DNA of 64,000 nt from Bradyrhizobium sp. Gha. Lineage in GTDB: Bacteria > Pseudomonadota > Alphaproteobacteria > Rhizobiales > Xanthobacteraceae. Both the position numbers and the translations under genes were made by a program. Location: contig NZ_FOQM01000004.1 in NCBI RefSeq assembly GCF_900113735.1, positions 186,001-250,000 of the forward strand, written 5' to 3'. This document shows, one piece after another, positions 43,473 through 53,095 of the stretch. Every line of letters starts with the position of its first letter. The stretch's first letter is position 1. Below the pieces are notes generated by a model, which saw nothing but the letters and a program-made list of their open reading frames with translations, ran no database searches and was not told the DNA's origin.

Positions 43473-44783
43473 TCAGCCCACAGCAAATGACTTCGGCGCT
43501 GGTCCTCCGGTCGCCCAATCGAGCAACTCGATCGTATGGACGATCGGTATGTCGGCGCCATCGCCGATCTGCGTGATGCAACCTATGTTTCCTGTCGCGA
43601 TCAGGTCTGCTTTCACGCGCCGAATGTTTGCCAGTTTTCGCACACGCAGTTGTTTCGCGATTTCCGGCTGAAGAATGTTGTAAGTCCCCGCCGATCCGCA
43701 GCAGATGTGTCCTTCAGGTATATCCCTGACCGTAAAGCCGGCCTGTCTAAGCAACGCTTTCGGTTCCTCAGTGATCTTTTGACCATGCTGCATCGAACAG
43801 GCCGAATGGTAGGCGACGACGAGATCGCGCGCTATGGGTGAGACGTCCAGTTTCATCGGCCAGAGGAATTCGGTGATATCTCGCGCGATTGCCGAAACCC
43901 GCCGTGCCTTGTCGGCATAGGCGGGATCTTCACGGAGCATGAAGCCGTAATCCTTGATCGTCGTTCCGCATCCAGACGCCGTAATGATGATCGCGTCGAG
44001 GCCCTCGCCATCCATCTCTGCGATCCACGCGTCGATGTTTCTCCTTGCGAATTCGTGTGAATCGCGTTCGTGTCCGAGATGATGGACCAGCGCGCCACAG
44101 CACCCCTCACCTCTGGCTTGTACCACCTCGACGCCGTGGCGGGTCAAGAGCCGGACGGCTGCCTCATTGAAGTCGGGGCGTAGTACAGGCTGGGCACAAC
44201 CGCTGAGAATTGCGACGCGGCCGCGCTTCTCTCCCATTGCCGAAAAAACACCCGGCTTTTGCGTGGCGGATCGAAGCGGCACATGGGCTGGCGCGAGATC
44301 GATCATTGCCGCAAGCCGATCGCCTACATGGGGCAAGCCGGCCAAGATATGCTTTAACGGCCGGCCAATTTGCGCCGCAGTGATCGCCGCTCGGAACCGT
44401 CTCGGATAGGGAAGAATCATCGCGAGCATGGCCCGGACAAGCCGGTCGTGGAAGGGCCGCCGATATGTCTGTTCTATATAGGCGCGAGCATGATCCACTA
44501 GGTGCATGTAGTGCACGCCCGACGGACAGGTAGTCATGCACGACAGGCACGATAGGCAGCGGTCGATGTGCTTGACGACCGGCGTGGTCGCCGGTTTGCT
44601 GCCCTCCAGCATGTCCTTGATCTGATAGATGCGGCCGCGAGGGCTGTCGAGCTCGTCGCCAAGCAGCAGATACGTCGGACAGGTGGCGGTGCAGAAGCCG
44701 CAATGAACGCAGCTTCGAAGGATCTTTTCCGAAGCCTCTGTTGCGGGATTCCGTAGTTGTTCAGCGGTAAACGTTGTCTGCAT
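43473..44783 (-). CDS. glcF: Glycolate oxidase iron-sulfur subunit GlcF
   Basis: A 436-residue iron-sulfur protein. Two ferredoxin-type clusters: CVHCGFCTATCPTY (about 26-39) and CLSCLSCMTTCPSGV (about 77-91). Two CCG-type domains follow, with GCCGALVHHLGHER (about 222) and CCGSAGTYNIL (about 371). It carries electrons from the GlcD/GlcE flavoproteins to the quinone pool. Two nt separate it from the GlcE stop, so the operon glcD-glcE-glcF is tight. Together they oxidise glycolate (and often D-lactate) to glyoxylate at the membrane. Confidence 0.94.
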   Translation of the reverse strand: MQTTFTAEQLRNPATEASEKILRSCVHCGFCTATCPTYLLLGDELDSPRGRIYQIKDMLEGSKPATTPVVKHIDRCLSCLSCMTTCPSGVHYMHLVDHARAYIEQTYRRPFHDRLVRAMLAMILPYPRRFRAAITAAQIGRPLKHILAGLPHVGDRLAAMIDLAPAHVPLRSATQKPGVFSAMGEKRGRVAILSGCAQPVLRPDFNEAAVRLLTRHGVEVVQARGEGCCGALVHHLGHERDSHEFARRNIDAWIAEMDGEGLDAIIITASGCGTTIKDYGFMLREDPAYADKARRVSAIARDITEFLWPMKLDVSPIARDLVVAYHSACSMQHGQKITEEPKALLRQAGFTVRDIPEGHICCGSAGTYNILQPEIAKQLRVRKLANIRRVKADLIATGNIGCITQIGDGADIPIVHTIELLDWATGGPAPKSFAVG

Positions 44784-44785
44784 CG

Positions 44786-45970
44786 TTACAGCTCGGGGAA
44801 CATCCGGCCAGGATTGAATATCCCAGCCGGATCGAGAGAGGCCTTCAGCCCGGTCTGAAGCCGCGCAATCGCTTCGACCGGAGGATCAAATACATCGACC
44901 GCAGCACGGACGTCTTCGGGTGCGCGCACGAGGGTGGCATGTCCACCGGCCTCACGGGTCGCCGCGCGAATCGTTGCCGCACTGGCGGCACTGGCCGTTG
45001 AGCACGCCAGCCAGATCAACCCGCCACCCCAGTCAAAGAACCACCGCGCATCGATAGTCCGAGCAATCCGCGCCGCGACGTCAGCACCTTTGGCCGGTGC
45101 CGTTGAGATGCGCCAGATCGCCTTATCGCGCGGCTCAGCGAGGACCGTTGCATCGCGGATCGCCCCCCAGAGATCCCTCCCAGTGTCATCGGCGAGCACC
45201 ACGGCCGTGCCGAACGCTTTCAAAAGCGACCGCAGCTCCCCGAGTCGATATTCTACCGAATCGGGAAACCCCTCGACGCGGATCAAGGTGCGCGCGCCGT
45301 CACCGATCTTCGCGGGCAGGTGCGCTGCGCCGCTGATATCGTACGGCGAGCCGAGCGCCGCCGACAGCGCCGCTATGGCGGTCTGGTCGGAGAGGCCCAC
45401 CAGCCACAACGTTGCTACACGCTGTGGGCTCGGGACGACTTTGAAAGTGACTTCGGTGAGGAAGCCGAGGGTGCCATGCGCGCCGACCATGAGCTTGACG
45501 AGGTCAAGGCCCGTCACGTTCTTCATGACACGACCGCCGGACTTGATCGCCTCGCCGCGCCCATTGACGAACCGCACCCCGAGAGCACTATCGCGGGCTG
45601 ACCCGCCAGCGATTCGGCGCGGTCCTGAAAGGTTCATGGCGGCGACCGCTCCGATCGTCGGTTCACCGTCGCTGCCCAGCAATGGGCGGTAGTCGAGAGG
45701 TTCGAAGGCGAGCTCTTGCCGATGCTCCGCGAGCAGCCGAACGATCCCATTGAGAGGGGCGCCAGGCTCGGCGGAAATCACGAATTCTGCTGGCTCATAG
45801 AGCGTGACTTTTGTCATTTGCGATGACGAGAGGGTCAACTCGAATTGCGGCGGCCTGCCGAACGCGCGCTTCGTCCCACTGCCCTGAATCGCCAGTGGAG
45901 TGCGCTGCGCCGCAGCTTCTGCGACGATTGCGCAGGCCTCAGCCTCAGACGTTGGACTATGGCGCGTCAT
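44786..45970 (-). CDS. glcE: Glycolate oxidase FAD-binding subunit GlcE
   Basis: A 394-residue FAD/PCMH-domain protein, shorter than GlcD and typical of GlcE. The FAD region has TPLAIQGSGTKRAFGRPP (about 24-41), GSDGEPTIGAVAAMNLSGPRR and VMKNVTGLDLVKLMVGAHGTLGFLTEVTF. The C-terminus LKASLDPAGIFNPGRMFPEL closes the fold. ATG 45970 has GGGAGGG about 12 nt upstream; the longer frame to 46105 overlaps the GlcD gene. Part of the glcDEF operon. Confidence 0.93.
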   Translation of the reverse strand: MTRHSPTSEAEACAIVAEAAAQRTPLAIQGSGTKRAFGRPPQFELTLSSSQMTKVTLYEPAEFVISAEPGAPLNGIVRLLAEHRQELAFEPLDYRPLLGSDGEPTIGAVAAMNLSGPRRIAGGSARDSALGVRFVNGRGEAIKSGGRVMKNVTGLDLVKLMVGAHGTLGFLTEVTFKVVPSPQRVATLWLVGLSDQTAIAALSAALGSPYDISGAAHLPAKIGDGARTLIRVEGFPDSVEYRLGELRSLLKAFGTAVVLADDTGRDLWGAIRDATVLAEPRDKAIWRISTAPAKGADVAARIARTIDARWFFDWGGGLIWLACSTASAASAATIRAATREAGGHATLVRAPEDVRAAVDVFDPPVEAIARLQTGLKASLDPAGIFNPGRMFPEL

Positions 45971-46011
45971 ATGGACACAACTCCCTCCCGATGCCGGTGT
46001 CGCACGCGTAG

Positions 46012-47445
46012 CTACGCCGTTAACCGGTTGTCGAGCGGGAACACTTTTGCGGGATTGAGCAACCATGCAGGATCGAAGACAGCTCGCACGCGCATCTGCT
46101 GCCACAGATCGCGTTCTTCGAACTGGAAGCGCATCAAATCGCGTTTCTCGATCCCGACCCCGTGTTCGCCGGTCAGGCAGCCGCCCACTTCCACGCAGTA
46201 TTTCAGGATGTCTTCGCCAGCGGCTTCCGCCTTCGCCTGCTCGGCCGGATCGTTAACATCATAAAGAATCAGCGGATGCATGTTGCCGTCGCCCGCATGA
46301 AATACATTTGCGACACGCAGGCCGTAGGACGCGACAATCTCGCCTGTGCGTCTCAAGACGTTCGACAGCTGACCAAGCGGCACTGTACCGTCCATGCAGA
46401 TGTAGTCGGCAACACGCCCTGTTGCTCCGAAAGCGGACTTGCGTCCTTTCCAAATTGCCGCGGCTTCCGCTGCGGAGTGGCTCTCCTTGATGTGACGGAC
46501 ATTGTGCTTCCGCGCGATTCCGACGATCCGCGCGAGCATGGCTTCCATCTCACGGTCGGAGCCCTCCACCTCGATAATCAGAAGAGCGCCGACGTCGAGC
46601 GGGTAACCCGCCTTGGCAAATCCCTCCACGATCTCGATCGTCTGTTTATCCATGAACTCAATGGCAACCGGGACGATGCCTGCACCCATGATTGCCGCGA
46701 CACAGGCCCCCGCTTCCTCGCTCGTATCGAAGCCGAATAGGACGGGCTTGGCGCCCTCCGCGGCACGACGAATCCGCACGACCGCTTCGGTAACGACGCC
46801 GAGCTGGCCTTCCGATCCAACGATAAGACCGAGGAGATCGTAGCCTGGGCTGTCGAGGTGCTCTCCGCCGATCTCAACTATCGTTCCGTCGAGCAAGACA
46901 AGTGTCACGCCAAGGATGTTGTTCGTGGTCACGCCGTATTTCAGGCAATGCGCCCCGCCGGAATTCATGCCGATGTTGCCGGCGATGGTGCAGGCGAGCT
47001 GGCTCGACGGGTCGGGTGCATAGAAAAAGCCTTCGTGCGCAACTGCCTGGCTCACCGCAAGGTTGGTAACGCCCGCCTGCACTCGGGCGGTCCGGTTCCC
47101 GAAATTGACATCCAAGATCCGGTTCATCTTCGATACGCCGAGAACGATCGCATCCTCCTGCGGAATCGCCCCGCCCGCGAGCGACGTTCCGGCACCGCGC
47201 GGAACAACCTTCACCTGATTTTGCGCACAGAACTTCAGGACGGCCGACACTTCCGAGGTGGTCGACGGAAGCACGACCGCGAGCGGCATGCGCCGATAGG
47301 CAGTAAGGGCGTCGGTCTCGAAGGCGCGGCGTTCGTCTTCGGAGACGATGAGCGCCTCCGGAGCAACGAGTTGGCCAAGGCCGGTCAGAATTTCGCCGCG
47401 GCGGCCGAGCACGGCCGCGTCAGGTATTGGGAATGCAATCGGCAT
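46012..47445 (-). CDS. glcD: Glycolate oxidase subunit GlcD
   Basis: A 477-residue FAD-linked oxidase. FAD motif KVVPRGAGTSLAGGAIP (about 79-95), TIAGNIGMNSGGAHCLKYG (about 146), and metal-binding HAGDGNMHPLI (about 374) with LTGEHGVGIEKR downstream. It oxidises glycolate (or D-lactate) to glyoxylate. The ATG at 47445 follows AAGGAAGAGCC. It is first in glcDEF, 302 nt downstream of pyruvate kinase on the same strand. If the neighbouring RuBisCO-like protein releases glycolate, this operon would consume it. Confidence 0.94.
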   Translation of the reverse strand: MPIAFPIPDAAVLGRRGEILTGLGQLVAPEALIVSEDERRAFETDALTAYRRMPLAVVLPSTTSEVSAVLKFCAQNQVKVVPRGAGTSLAGGAIPQEDAIVLGVSKMNRILDVNFGNRTARVQAGVTNLAVSQAVAHEGFFYAPDPSSQLACTIAGNIGMNSGGAHCLKYGVTTNNILGVTLVLLDGTIVEIGGEHLDSPGYDLLGLIVGSEGQLGVVTEAVVRIRRAAEGAKPVLFGFDTSEEAGACVAAIMGAGIVPVAIEFMDKQTIEIVEGFAKAGYPLDVGALLIIEVEGSDREMEAMLARIVGIARKHNVRHIKESHSAAEAAAIWKGRKSAFGATGRVADYICMDGTVPLGQLSNVLRRTGEIVASYGLRVANVFHAGDGNMHPLILYDVNDPAEQAKAEAAGEDILKYCVEVGGCLTGEHGVGIEKRDLMRFQFEERDLWQQMRVRAVFDPAWLLNPAKVFPLDNRLTA

Positions 47446-47747
47446 GGCTCTTCCTTCATTCCGCCCTGCAGATTGGGCCTTGCCACCAGCCACACCAGAT
47501 CCGCGGCTTTCAGGTTAGGTAGCATCCTTCGTTTCCCCGACTACCCGCCATGAGAGCGAGTAAATGCGCTGGTCAGATGCGAGCGACCACGCATCTAATT
47601 GACGCGTAGCAGCGCGCCAGCTTCCAACTCTTTTTCCTTGGCATGCCTCTTAGTCTGCGAAGCGTAGAAGCCGCCACTAGGCGCGATGAGAGTGGATAAT
47701 TGCCAACGACCAGTTGTAACGGCGATGTGCGTTAAGCTTACAGAAGC
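47446..47747. other. Region between pyk and glcD without a gene
   Basis: 302 nt with no supported gene on either strand. Immediately after the pyruvate kinase stop there is a weak AGCTT-CTGT-AAGCT hairpin without a T-run. The segment nearest glcD must carry its promoter if glcDEF is not co-transcribed with the pyk operon. Confidence 0.45.
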
Positions 47748-49163
47748 TCAAGGCACCGTCATGACGCGGATGTTGTTCGTGGTACCGGCCTGCGCGAATG
47801 GGATTCCCGCGACGATCACTACCGTGTCCATGCGTTCAGCGAACTTCTCGCCGACCGCGGTAGAGACGGCCCGAGACACCATCTCCTCGTAGTCGTTCAC
47901 GTCGGTTGACGACACACTGTGCGTACCCCAGAGCAAGCAAAGCCGGCGCGCAGTGTCCATACTTGGAGTCACTGCAAGAACAGGCACATCCGGACGGCGA
48001 CGGGCAATGCGAGCTGCGGTCGTGCCTCCAGATGTGTAGACGACGATCGCAGAGGCATGGATCGCAGATGCTAATCCCGCAGCCGCCGCGGCCACCGCGT
48101 GAGGGGCCGTCTGCTCCTCCTCCGGGCGCAAAGCATCGACGATAGAACGATACATCTTGTGACGTTCTGTGCTGCGGATAATGCTGTCCATCATCTCCAC
48201 TGCTTCACGCGGGTAGCGGCCTACGGCAGACTCCGCGGACAGCATTACCGCGTCGGCTCCATCGTAGATGGCCGTCGCTACATCCGACGCCTCCGCGCGG
48301 GTCGGCGTCGGCGAAGCGACCATGGAGTCGAGCATCTGCGTGGCCACGATTACCGGCTTTACTGCCAATCGACAGGCCCGTACCAATTCCTTTTGTCGGC
48401 CAGGAACGTCTTGATGAGGAATCTCGACGCCAAGATCGCCTCGCGCCACCATGACCGCGTCGGACAGACTAATGATGTCATCAATTCGATCGAGGGCCGC
48501 CGGCTTCTCGATCTTCGCGACGAGGCCTGCCCGATCCCCGATCAGTCCCCTCGCCTCAATGAGATCTCCCGGCCGTTGCACGAACGATAGCGCCACCCAA
48601 TCGACGCCCAGTCGAAGACCGAAATCGAGGTCTCCACGGTCTTTCGGAGTAAGTGGCGACAGATCGAGGATCGTCCCCGGCAGGTTAACTCCTTTGTGGT
48701 TGGAGAGCTTTCCGCCGATGATCACCTCGGCTTCAAGGCTCTCGCGATCGAGCGATTTGACGCGAACTCGCAGCCGTCCATCATCGATCAATAGATCGTG
48801 CCCCGGCGCTGCCGCCGCAAACACCTCCGGATGCGGCAATGGGATCGCATCCCGATCACCTTCGGTGCCTTCCTGAACGAACCGGACGGTCTCGCCCGCC
48901 ACCAGCGTCAGGCTCCCTTCGCGCAACGTACCGATACGAATCTTGGGTCCCTGGAGGTCGAGCAGAATACCGATCGGCCTGCCCATCTCGATCTCCAGAT
49001 CTCGGATCGCGGCGTGAACCTTGGCATGGTCCTGCTTCGCACCGTGGCTGAAGTTGAGACGAAACGTATCGACCCCTGCCTCGAACAACTTTCGAAGCAT
49101 CTCTGGTTCGCAGCATGCCGGTCCAACGGTCGCTACTATCTTTGCTCGGCGATTTCGGCGCAC
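47748..49163 (-). CDS. pyk: Pyruvate kinase
   Basis: A 471-residue pyruvate kinase with all the usual motifs: KIVATVGPA at the start, FRLNFSHG (about 34), the catalytic Lys in VAKIEKPAALDRIDDI (about 218), VMVARGDLGVEIP, and PTRAEASDVATAIYDGADAVMLSAESA (given in parts). It converts phosphoenolpyruvate and ADP to pyruvate and ATP. I choose the GTG at 49163 because GGAGAG lies 9 nt before it and the protein then begins like other pyruvate kinases; the frame continues to a TTG at 49187. It closes the RLP-kinase-TRAP-SDR operon, which suggests that the pathway ends in 3-phosphoglycerate/PEP. Confidence 0.93.
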   Translation of the reverse strand: MRRNRRAKIVATVGPACCEPEMLRKLFEAGVDTFRLNFSHGAKQDHAKVHAAIRDLEIEMGRPIGILLDLQGPKIRIGTLREGSLTLVAGETVRFVQEGTEGDRDAIPLPHPEVFAAAAPGHDLLIDDGRLRVRVKSLDRESLEAEVIIGGKLSNHKGVNLPGTILDLSPLTPKDRGDLDFGLRLGVDWVALSFVQRPGDLIEARGLIGDRAGLVAKIEKPAALDRIDDIISLSDAVMVARGDLGVEIPHQDVPGRQKELVRACRLAVKPVIVATQMLDSMVASPTPTRAEASDVATAIYDGADAVMLSAESAVGRYPREAVEMMDSIIRSTERHKMYRSIVDALRPEEEQTAPHAVAAAAAGLASAIHASAIVVYTSGGTTAARIARRRPDVPVLAVTPSMDTARRLCLLWGTHSVSSTDVNDYEEMVSRAVSTAVGEKFAERMDTVVIVAGIPFAQAGTTNNIRVMTVP

Positions 49164-49237
49164 GTCAGTAATCTCTCCATCGGCCAATCAGGACCGCTCC
49201 CGGACGAAGCGGTTCCTCAATGTGTGTCAATCTCCGG

Positions 49238-50023
49238 CTATCGCGGAGGTGTCTTGTCAGGCCCGAACATCAAGCCGGCCTCCCGGAATCCTCCGTCGAC
49301 GTTCAATGTGTGGCCGTGAACGTATCGGCTCTCGTCCGACGACAGGAAAACCGCGGCATCGGCAATTTCCTCCGGAAGCCCATAGCGGCTCATTGGGATG
49401 AGATATTCATAGGCTTTCCGCGTCGCCGGGTCGTGTGCCGTCTTGGCCATATCGGTTTCGATCGCTCCTGGAGCAATGTTGTTGACATTGATCCGGTGCT
49501 GCGCGAGCTCGACCGCCATAACCTTCGTGAGCAACTCCAGCCCGGCTTTGGCGGCGCCATATGCGCCTCGTCCGTTTCCACCGCGCTGTCCCGAAAGCGA
49601 AGCAATGTTGATGATCTTTCCGCCGCGGCCCTGATTTACCATCTGGCGCGCAACCGCCTGCGCTACAATGAATGCACCGGTCAAATTGATCGAGATCATT
49701 CGTTCCCAATCCTCGAGCTTAATATCGAGGAAGGGTGTATTGCCACCGATGCCGGCATTGTTGATCAGAATGTCCAATCCGCCGCACTGCTGGACGATTT
49801 CATCCAACAACTCGGTCACAGACTCCTGGTTCGCTACATCCACCTTCAAGCCGAGATGCTCGCGACTTGCGTTTTCGAGCATCAACGCCGATGTTTTCGC
49901 GCCATCCACGTTGAGGTCCGCGATGATAATGCGAGCCCCTTCTCGCGCCAACGCCTTGGAGATCGCGAGGCCGATACCGCGCGCGCCACCGGTGACGAGC
50001 GCCACCTTCTTGTTCAATCTCAT
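49238..50023 (-). CDS. SDR-family oxidoreductase
   Basis: A 261-residue classical SDR: VTGGARGIGLAISKALA at residue 10, DILINNAGIGGN near 86, catalytic Ser-Tyr-Lys in ASLSGQRGGNGRGAYGAAKAGL (about 142-163), and YVHGHTLNVDGGF at the end. ATG 50023 has GGGAG upstream. In the RLP operon it is the only obvious NAD-dependent oxidase, so it may make the 3-oxo acid that the kinase and the RLP then use. In the described apionate route that step is done by an oxidoisomerase, so this would be a variant. Confidence 0.9.
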   Translation of the reverse strand: MRLNKKVALVTGGARGIGLAISKALAREGARIIIADLNVDGAKTSALMLENASREHLGLKVDVANQESVTELLDEIVQQCGGLDILINNAGIGGNTPFLDIKLEDWERMISINLTGAFIVAQAVARQMVNQGRGGKIINIASLSGQRGGNGRGAYGAAKAGLELLTKVMAVELAQHRINVNNIAPGAIETDMAKTAHDPATRKAYEYLIPMSRYGLPEEIADAAVFLSSDESRYVHGHTLNVDGGFREAGLMFGPDKTPPR

Positions 50024-50049
50024 ATCAATCTAACTCCCGCTTCGTCGTC

Positions 50050-51078
50050 TCAGGTTAACTTTCCGGTGGTCCGCTCAAGCGTTGTCCACAGTTCCTCGCC
50101 GTACTTTGCACGCCATTCTTTGTAGAACCCAGCAGCGCGAAGCGCTTCCCGGAAGGCTGCGACGTCCGGCTCGTTGAATATGAGGCCCTTCTTGGACAGA
50201 TCTCCCCGTAGGGATGTCGCGAGCGTTGCCATATCCTTTCTCTCAGCCATCGCGGCATCATTGATTGCAGTAGCGATGATCTTGCGGAGATCCTCGGGAA
50301 TAGCTTCCCAGTTCCGCTTATTTGCGACGCAGAAGAAGGCGTCCCACATGTGGCCGGTCAAAGCGCAGTATTTCTGCACTTCGAACAGATTCGCGGTGAA
50401 GATATTCGCCAACGAATTTTCCTGACCGTCGACGATCTTGGTCTGCAGCGCGGAATACAGTTCGCTGTAGTTGATCGTTGTCGGTGCGGCACCAAAGGCC
50501 TGGAACATCGACGTCCAGAGCGCGCCGACCGGCACGCGGATCTTGACGCCCTTCAGATCGGCGGGGGTGTTGATCTGCTTCGTGCTTGTGGTGATGTTGC
50601 GGAATCCGTTATCCCACATCTTGCCTACGGGTACGAGATTCGCTTTTCCGATAGCAAGCCGCAACGCATCACCGAGCTCTCCATCCATCGCCTTCCAGAC
50701 GGCATCATAGTCGGGGAAGATAAACCCCAATCCGTAAATCGATGCCGACGGGACGATCGTCGAGAGAACATTGATCCCGGAATTGAGGAACAGATCGAGC
50801 CCGCCGGCTCGCAGTTGCGACAGCATGTCGGTGTCGCCGCCGAGCTGGTTGTTGGGAAACACGTTGATTTCCACCCGTCCCTTCGTTTCCGTCAATACGC
50901 GTTCAGCCGCCTCTCTGGCGCGCGCCGTAATCGGATGAGACTCGGCGAGATTGAAACCCCAGCGAAGCCGGAACTCCGCGGCCGCCCGAGCACTTTTAAC
51001 AGGATATCCAACGCTAGTGGCCAGAGCTGCTGCCGTGGTCCCCTGAAGAAACGTCCTGCGATTGAAAGTCCGTTTCAT
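50050..51078 (-). CDS. TRAP transporter solute-binding protein (DctP family), system 2
   Basis: A 342-residue binding protein with the twin-arginine-like N-terminus FNRRTFLQGTTAAAL. Ligand-binding Arg in VKIRVPVGALW (about 185), then SELYSALQTKIVDGQENS and VQKYCALTGHMWDAFF. It resembles the first DctP (14567-15580) along its whole length. It serves the fused DctQM encoded 55 nt upstream, in an operon with the acid-sugar kinase and the RuBisCO-like protein, so the ligand is probably an aldonate such as apionate, threonate or a relative. Confidence 0.93.
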   Translation of the reverse strand: MKRTFNRRTFLQGTTAAALATSVGYPVKSARAAAEFRLRWGFNLAESHPITARAREAAERVLTETKGRVEINVFPNNQLGGDTDMLSQLRAGGLDLFLNSGINVLSTIVPSASIYGLGFIFPDYDAVWKAMDGELGDALRLAIGKANLVPVGKMWDNGFRNITTSTKQINTPADLKGVKIRVPVGALWTSMFQAFGAAPTTINYSELYSALQTKIVDGQENSLANIFTANLFEVQKYCALTGHMWDAFFCVANKRNWEAIPEDLRKIIATAINDAAMAERKDMATLATSLRGDLSKKGLIFNEPDVAAFREALRAAGFYKEWRAKYGEELWTTLERTTGKLT

Positions 51079-51133
51079 CGCTTCCCTCCATTCTCTACGT
51101 GGTTAGTACTCTTATGCGTCTGGGCATCAGCCC

Positions 51134-53071
51134 TTACAGGAATCCCGTCGATATCCAGGGGACCAGCGCCACGATCGCGAGCCCGATCAACAGGGCCGCC
51201 ATGTAACCCACGATGGGTCTCATTCCAGCGTCCGGGCTTACCCTGCTGATCGCGCAAGCTGCGTAGTAGCCAACGCCGAATGGCGGTGCGAACAACCCGA
51301 CGCCCATCGCCAATATGACGACCATCGAATAGTGCACGAGATCGATTCCGAGCGCTTGAGCGATCGGGAAAAGCAGCGGCCCGAAGAGAACGATGGCGGG
51401 AATGCCCTCGAGCACACTGCCCAGTACGACGAAGGCCACGATGGACACCGCCATGAAACTCATTGACCCGCCCGGCAGCTGCTTCATCGCCACGGCGAGC
51501 GAGCGCGAGAATCCCGATTGCGTCAAACTCCATGCCATCGACGTCGCGGTGCCGATGATGAACAGAATTGCGCCGGACAAGCTGGCGGTCTCGACCAGCA
51601 TAGGCTTGATACGCCGCCAGTCGAATTGCCTGTAGAACAGAGCTCCGACGACGATCGCATAGAATATGCCGATCGTGGACACCTCGGTCGCGGTCGCCAC
51701 GCCTTCGATGACGGCAGAGCGAATGACGAATGGCAATGCGATTGCCGGCACGGCGACCAAAAATGTCTTGCCGATCTCCTTGGCGGAGGCACGACGGGCG
51801 AGGCTGCGGTCCTCGTTGCGGTACCTCCACGCGATGACGCAACAGAGCGTGATCGCCAGGATGACGCCAGGTAGCAGGCCTCCGGTGAACAAGGCCGCGA
51901 TCGAGACACCCGTAACCGACCCGATCGTGATGAGGACGATGCTGGGGGGAATTGTCTCGGTCTGGGCGCCTGTTGCCGCGAGCAACGCGACGAGGTCTCC
52001 CTCCTTGGCGCCGCGGCGCTTCATCTCGGGGAAAAGAACAGGCGCAACTGCCGCCATGTCCGCGGCTTTCGATCCCGAGATGCCGGATACGAGGTACATC
52101 GCTCCGACGAGGACGTACAATAGTCCACCACGCACATGACCCAACAGGCTGGCAAGGAAAGAAACCATGGCCCGCGCCATGCCTGTCATTTCGATGAGCT
52201 GGCCGAGGAATACAAACAGAGGAACCGAAAGCAGGATCAGGTGGCTGACGCCCTCATCAATGCGGCCCACGATGATGAGCGGCGGCGTCCTCGTAGTGAG
52301 CATGAGATAGCCGAACGTCGCCAGACCGAATGAAAAGGCGATCGGCACGCCAGTGAATACAGCGCACGCCACCACCACGACGAAGAAGATGAAAAGATTG
52401 ATGTTGCCAAGCGGCCCAAATAGCGGCTGGAGCAACCAAAACAGGCCCACAATGAACGCGACGGTGCCGAGCGAAGAAAAGATCAATTTCGTATCAGCGA
52501 GGCGAACGAGCCGAAGCAGCGCAAATATGACCATCAACCCGAAGCCAACGGGTGCAGCGGTGGCGCGCCAAGCATTGGAGAGGTCCATCGCCGGCGTCCT
52601 GACGATCGCTTCCTCGATGGCGTACTCGAGCGTGGCTGGGAATAGCAGGACGACCACTCCGAGCGATGCCGCCAATGCGATTGCGTCTAGTTGCGCTCGC
52701 ATCCGCGGCGATACGAAAGCGAACAGGGCCGTCATCCGCATGTGCTCGCCCCGTCGCAACGCGATGGCAGAGCCCAGCATCACGAGCCAGAGAAACAGCA
52801 TGGACGCGAGTTCGTCCGACCAAATGATCGGCTTGAGGAAGACGTAGCGCGCCAGAACTCCGGCAAACAGCAGCAGGATCTCCGCGGCGAGCAGTATGGA
52901 GACGCACACCTCGAGCAGTCGACCGATCACTCGGTCGACGCCGTCCGCAGCAGCAAGCGCGACGTTCTTGCTTGAGTTCTCCATGACTTTCGGCAGAGCC
53001 GCGCACGACATGGCGTCGCTCGCACCATCGTGCGTAACCACGCCGCCCGAGGGCATCGATGGGACACTCAT
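51134..53071 (-). CDS. TRAP transporter fused small/large membrane protein (DctQM), system 2
   Basis: A 645-residue DctQ-DctM fusion. The N-terminal about 210 residues carry the DctQ part (IIWSDELASMLFLWLVMLGSA); the DctM part includes GVPIAFSFGLATFGYLM, ISGSKAADMAAVAPVLFPEM and TIPPSIVLITIG. A 45-residue polar N-terminal leader before the first helix is extra compared with the system-1 fusion (12700). The gene order here (QM then P) is the reverse of system 1 (P then QM). ATG 53071 follows GGGAGGACGCC. Confidence 0.93.
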   Translation of the reverse strand: MSVPSMPSGGVVTHDGASDAMSCAALPKVMENSSKNVALAAADGVDRVIGRLLEVCVSILLAAEILLLFAGVLARYVFLKPIIWSDELASMLFLWLVMLGSAIALRRGEHMRMTALFAFVSPRMRAQLDAIALAASLGVVVLLFPATLEYAIEEAIVRTPAMDLSNAWRATAAPVGFGLMVIFALLRLVRLADTKLIFSSLGTVAFIVGLFWLLQPLFGPLGNINLFIFFVVVVACAVFTGVPIAFSFGLATFGYLMLTTRTPPLIIVGRIDEGVSHLILLSVPLFVFLGQLIEMTGMARAMVSFLASLLGHVRGGLLYVLVGAMYLVSGISGSKAADMAAVAPVLFPEMKRRGAKEGDLVALLAATGAQTETIPPSIVLITIGSVTGVSIAALFTGGLLPGVILAITLCCVIAWRYRNEDRSLARRASAKEIGKTFLVAVPAIALPFVIRSAVIEGVATATEVSTIGIFYAIVVGALFYRQFDWRRIKPMLVETASLSGAILFIIGTATSMAWSLTQSGFSRSLAVAMKQLPGGSMSFMAVSIVAFVVLGSVLEGIPAIVLFGPLLFPIAQALGIDLVHYSMVVILAMGVGLFAPPFGVGYYAACAISRVSPDAGMRPIVGYMAALLIGLAIVALVPWISTGFL

Positions 53072-53095
53072 GGCGTCCTCCCTGTTTCGCTTTTG

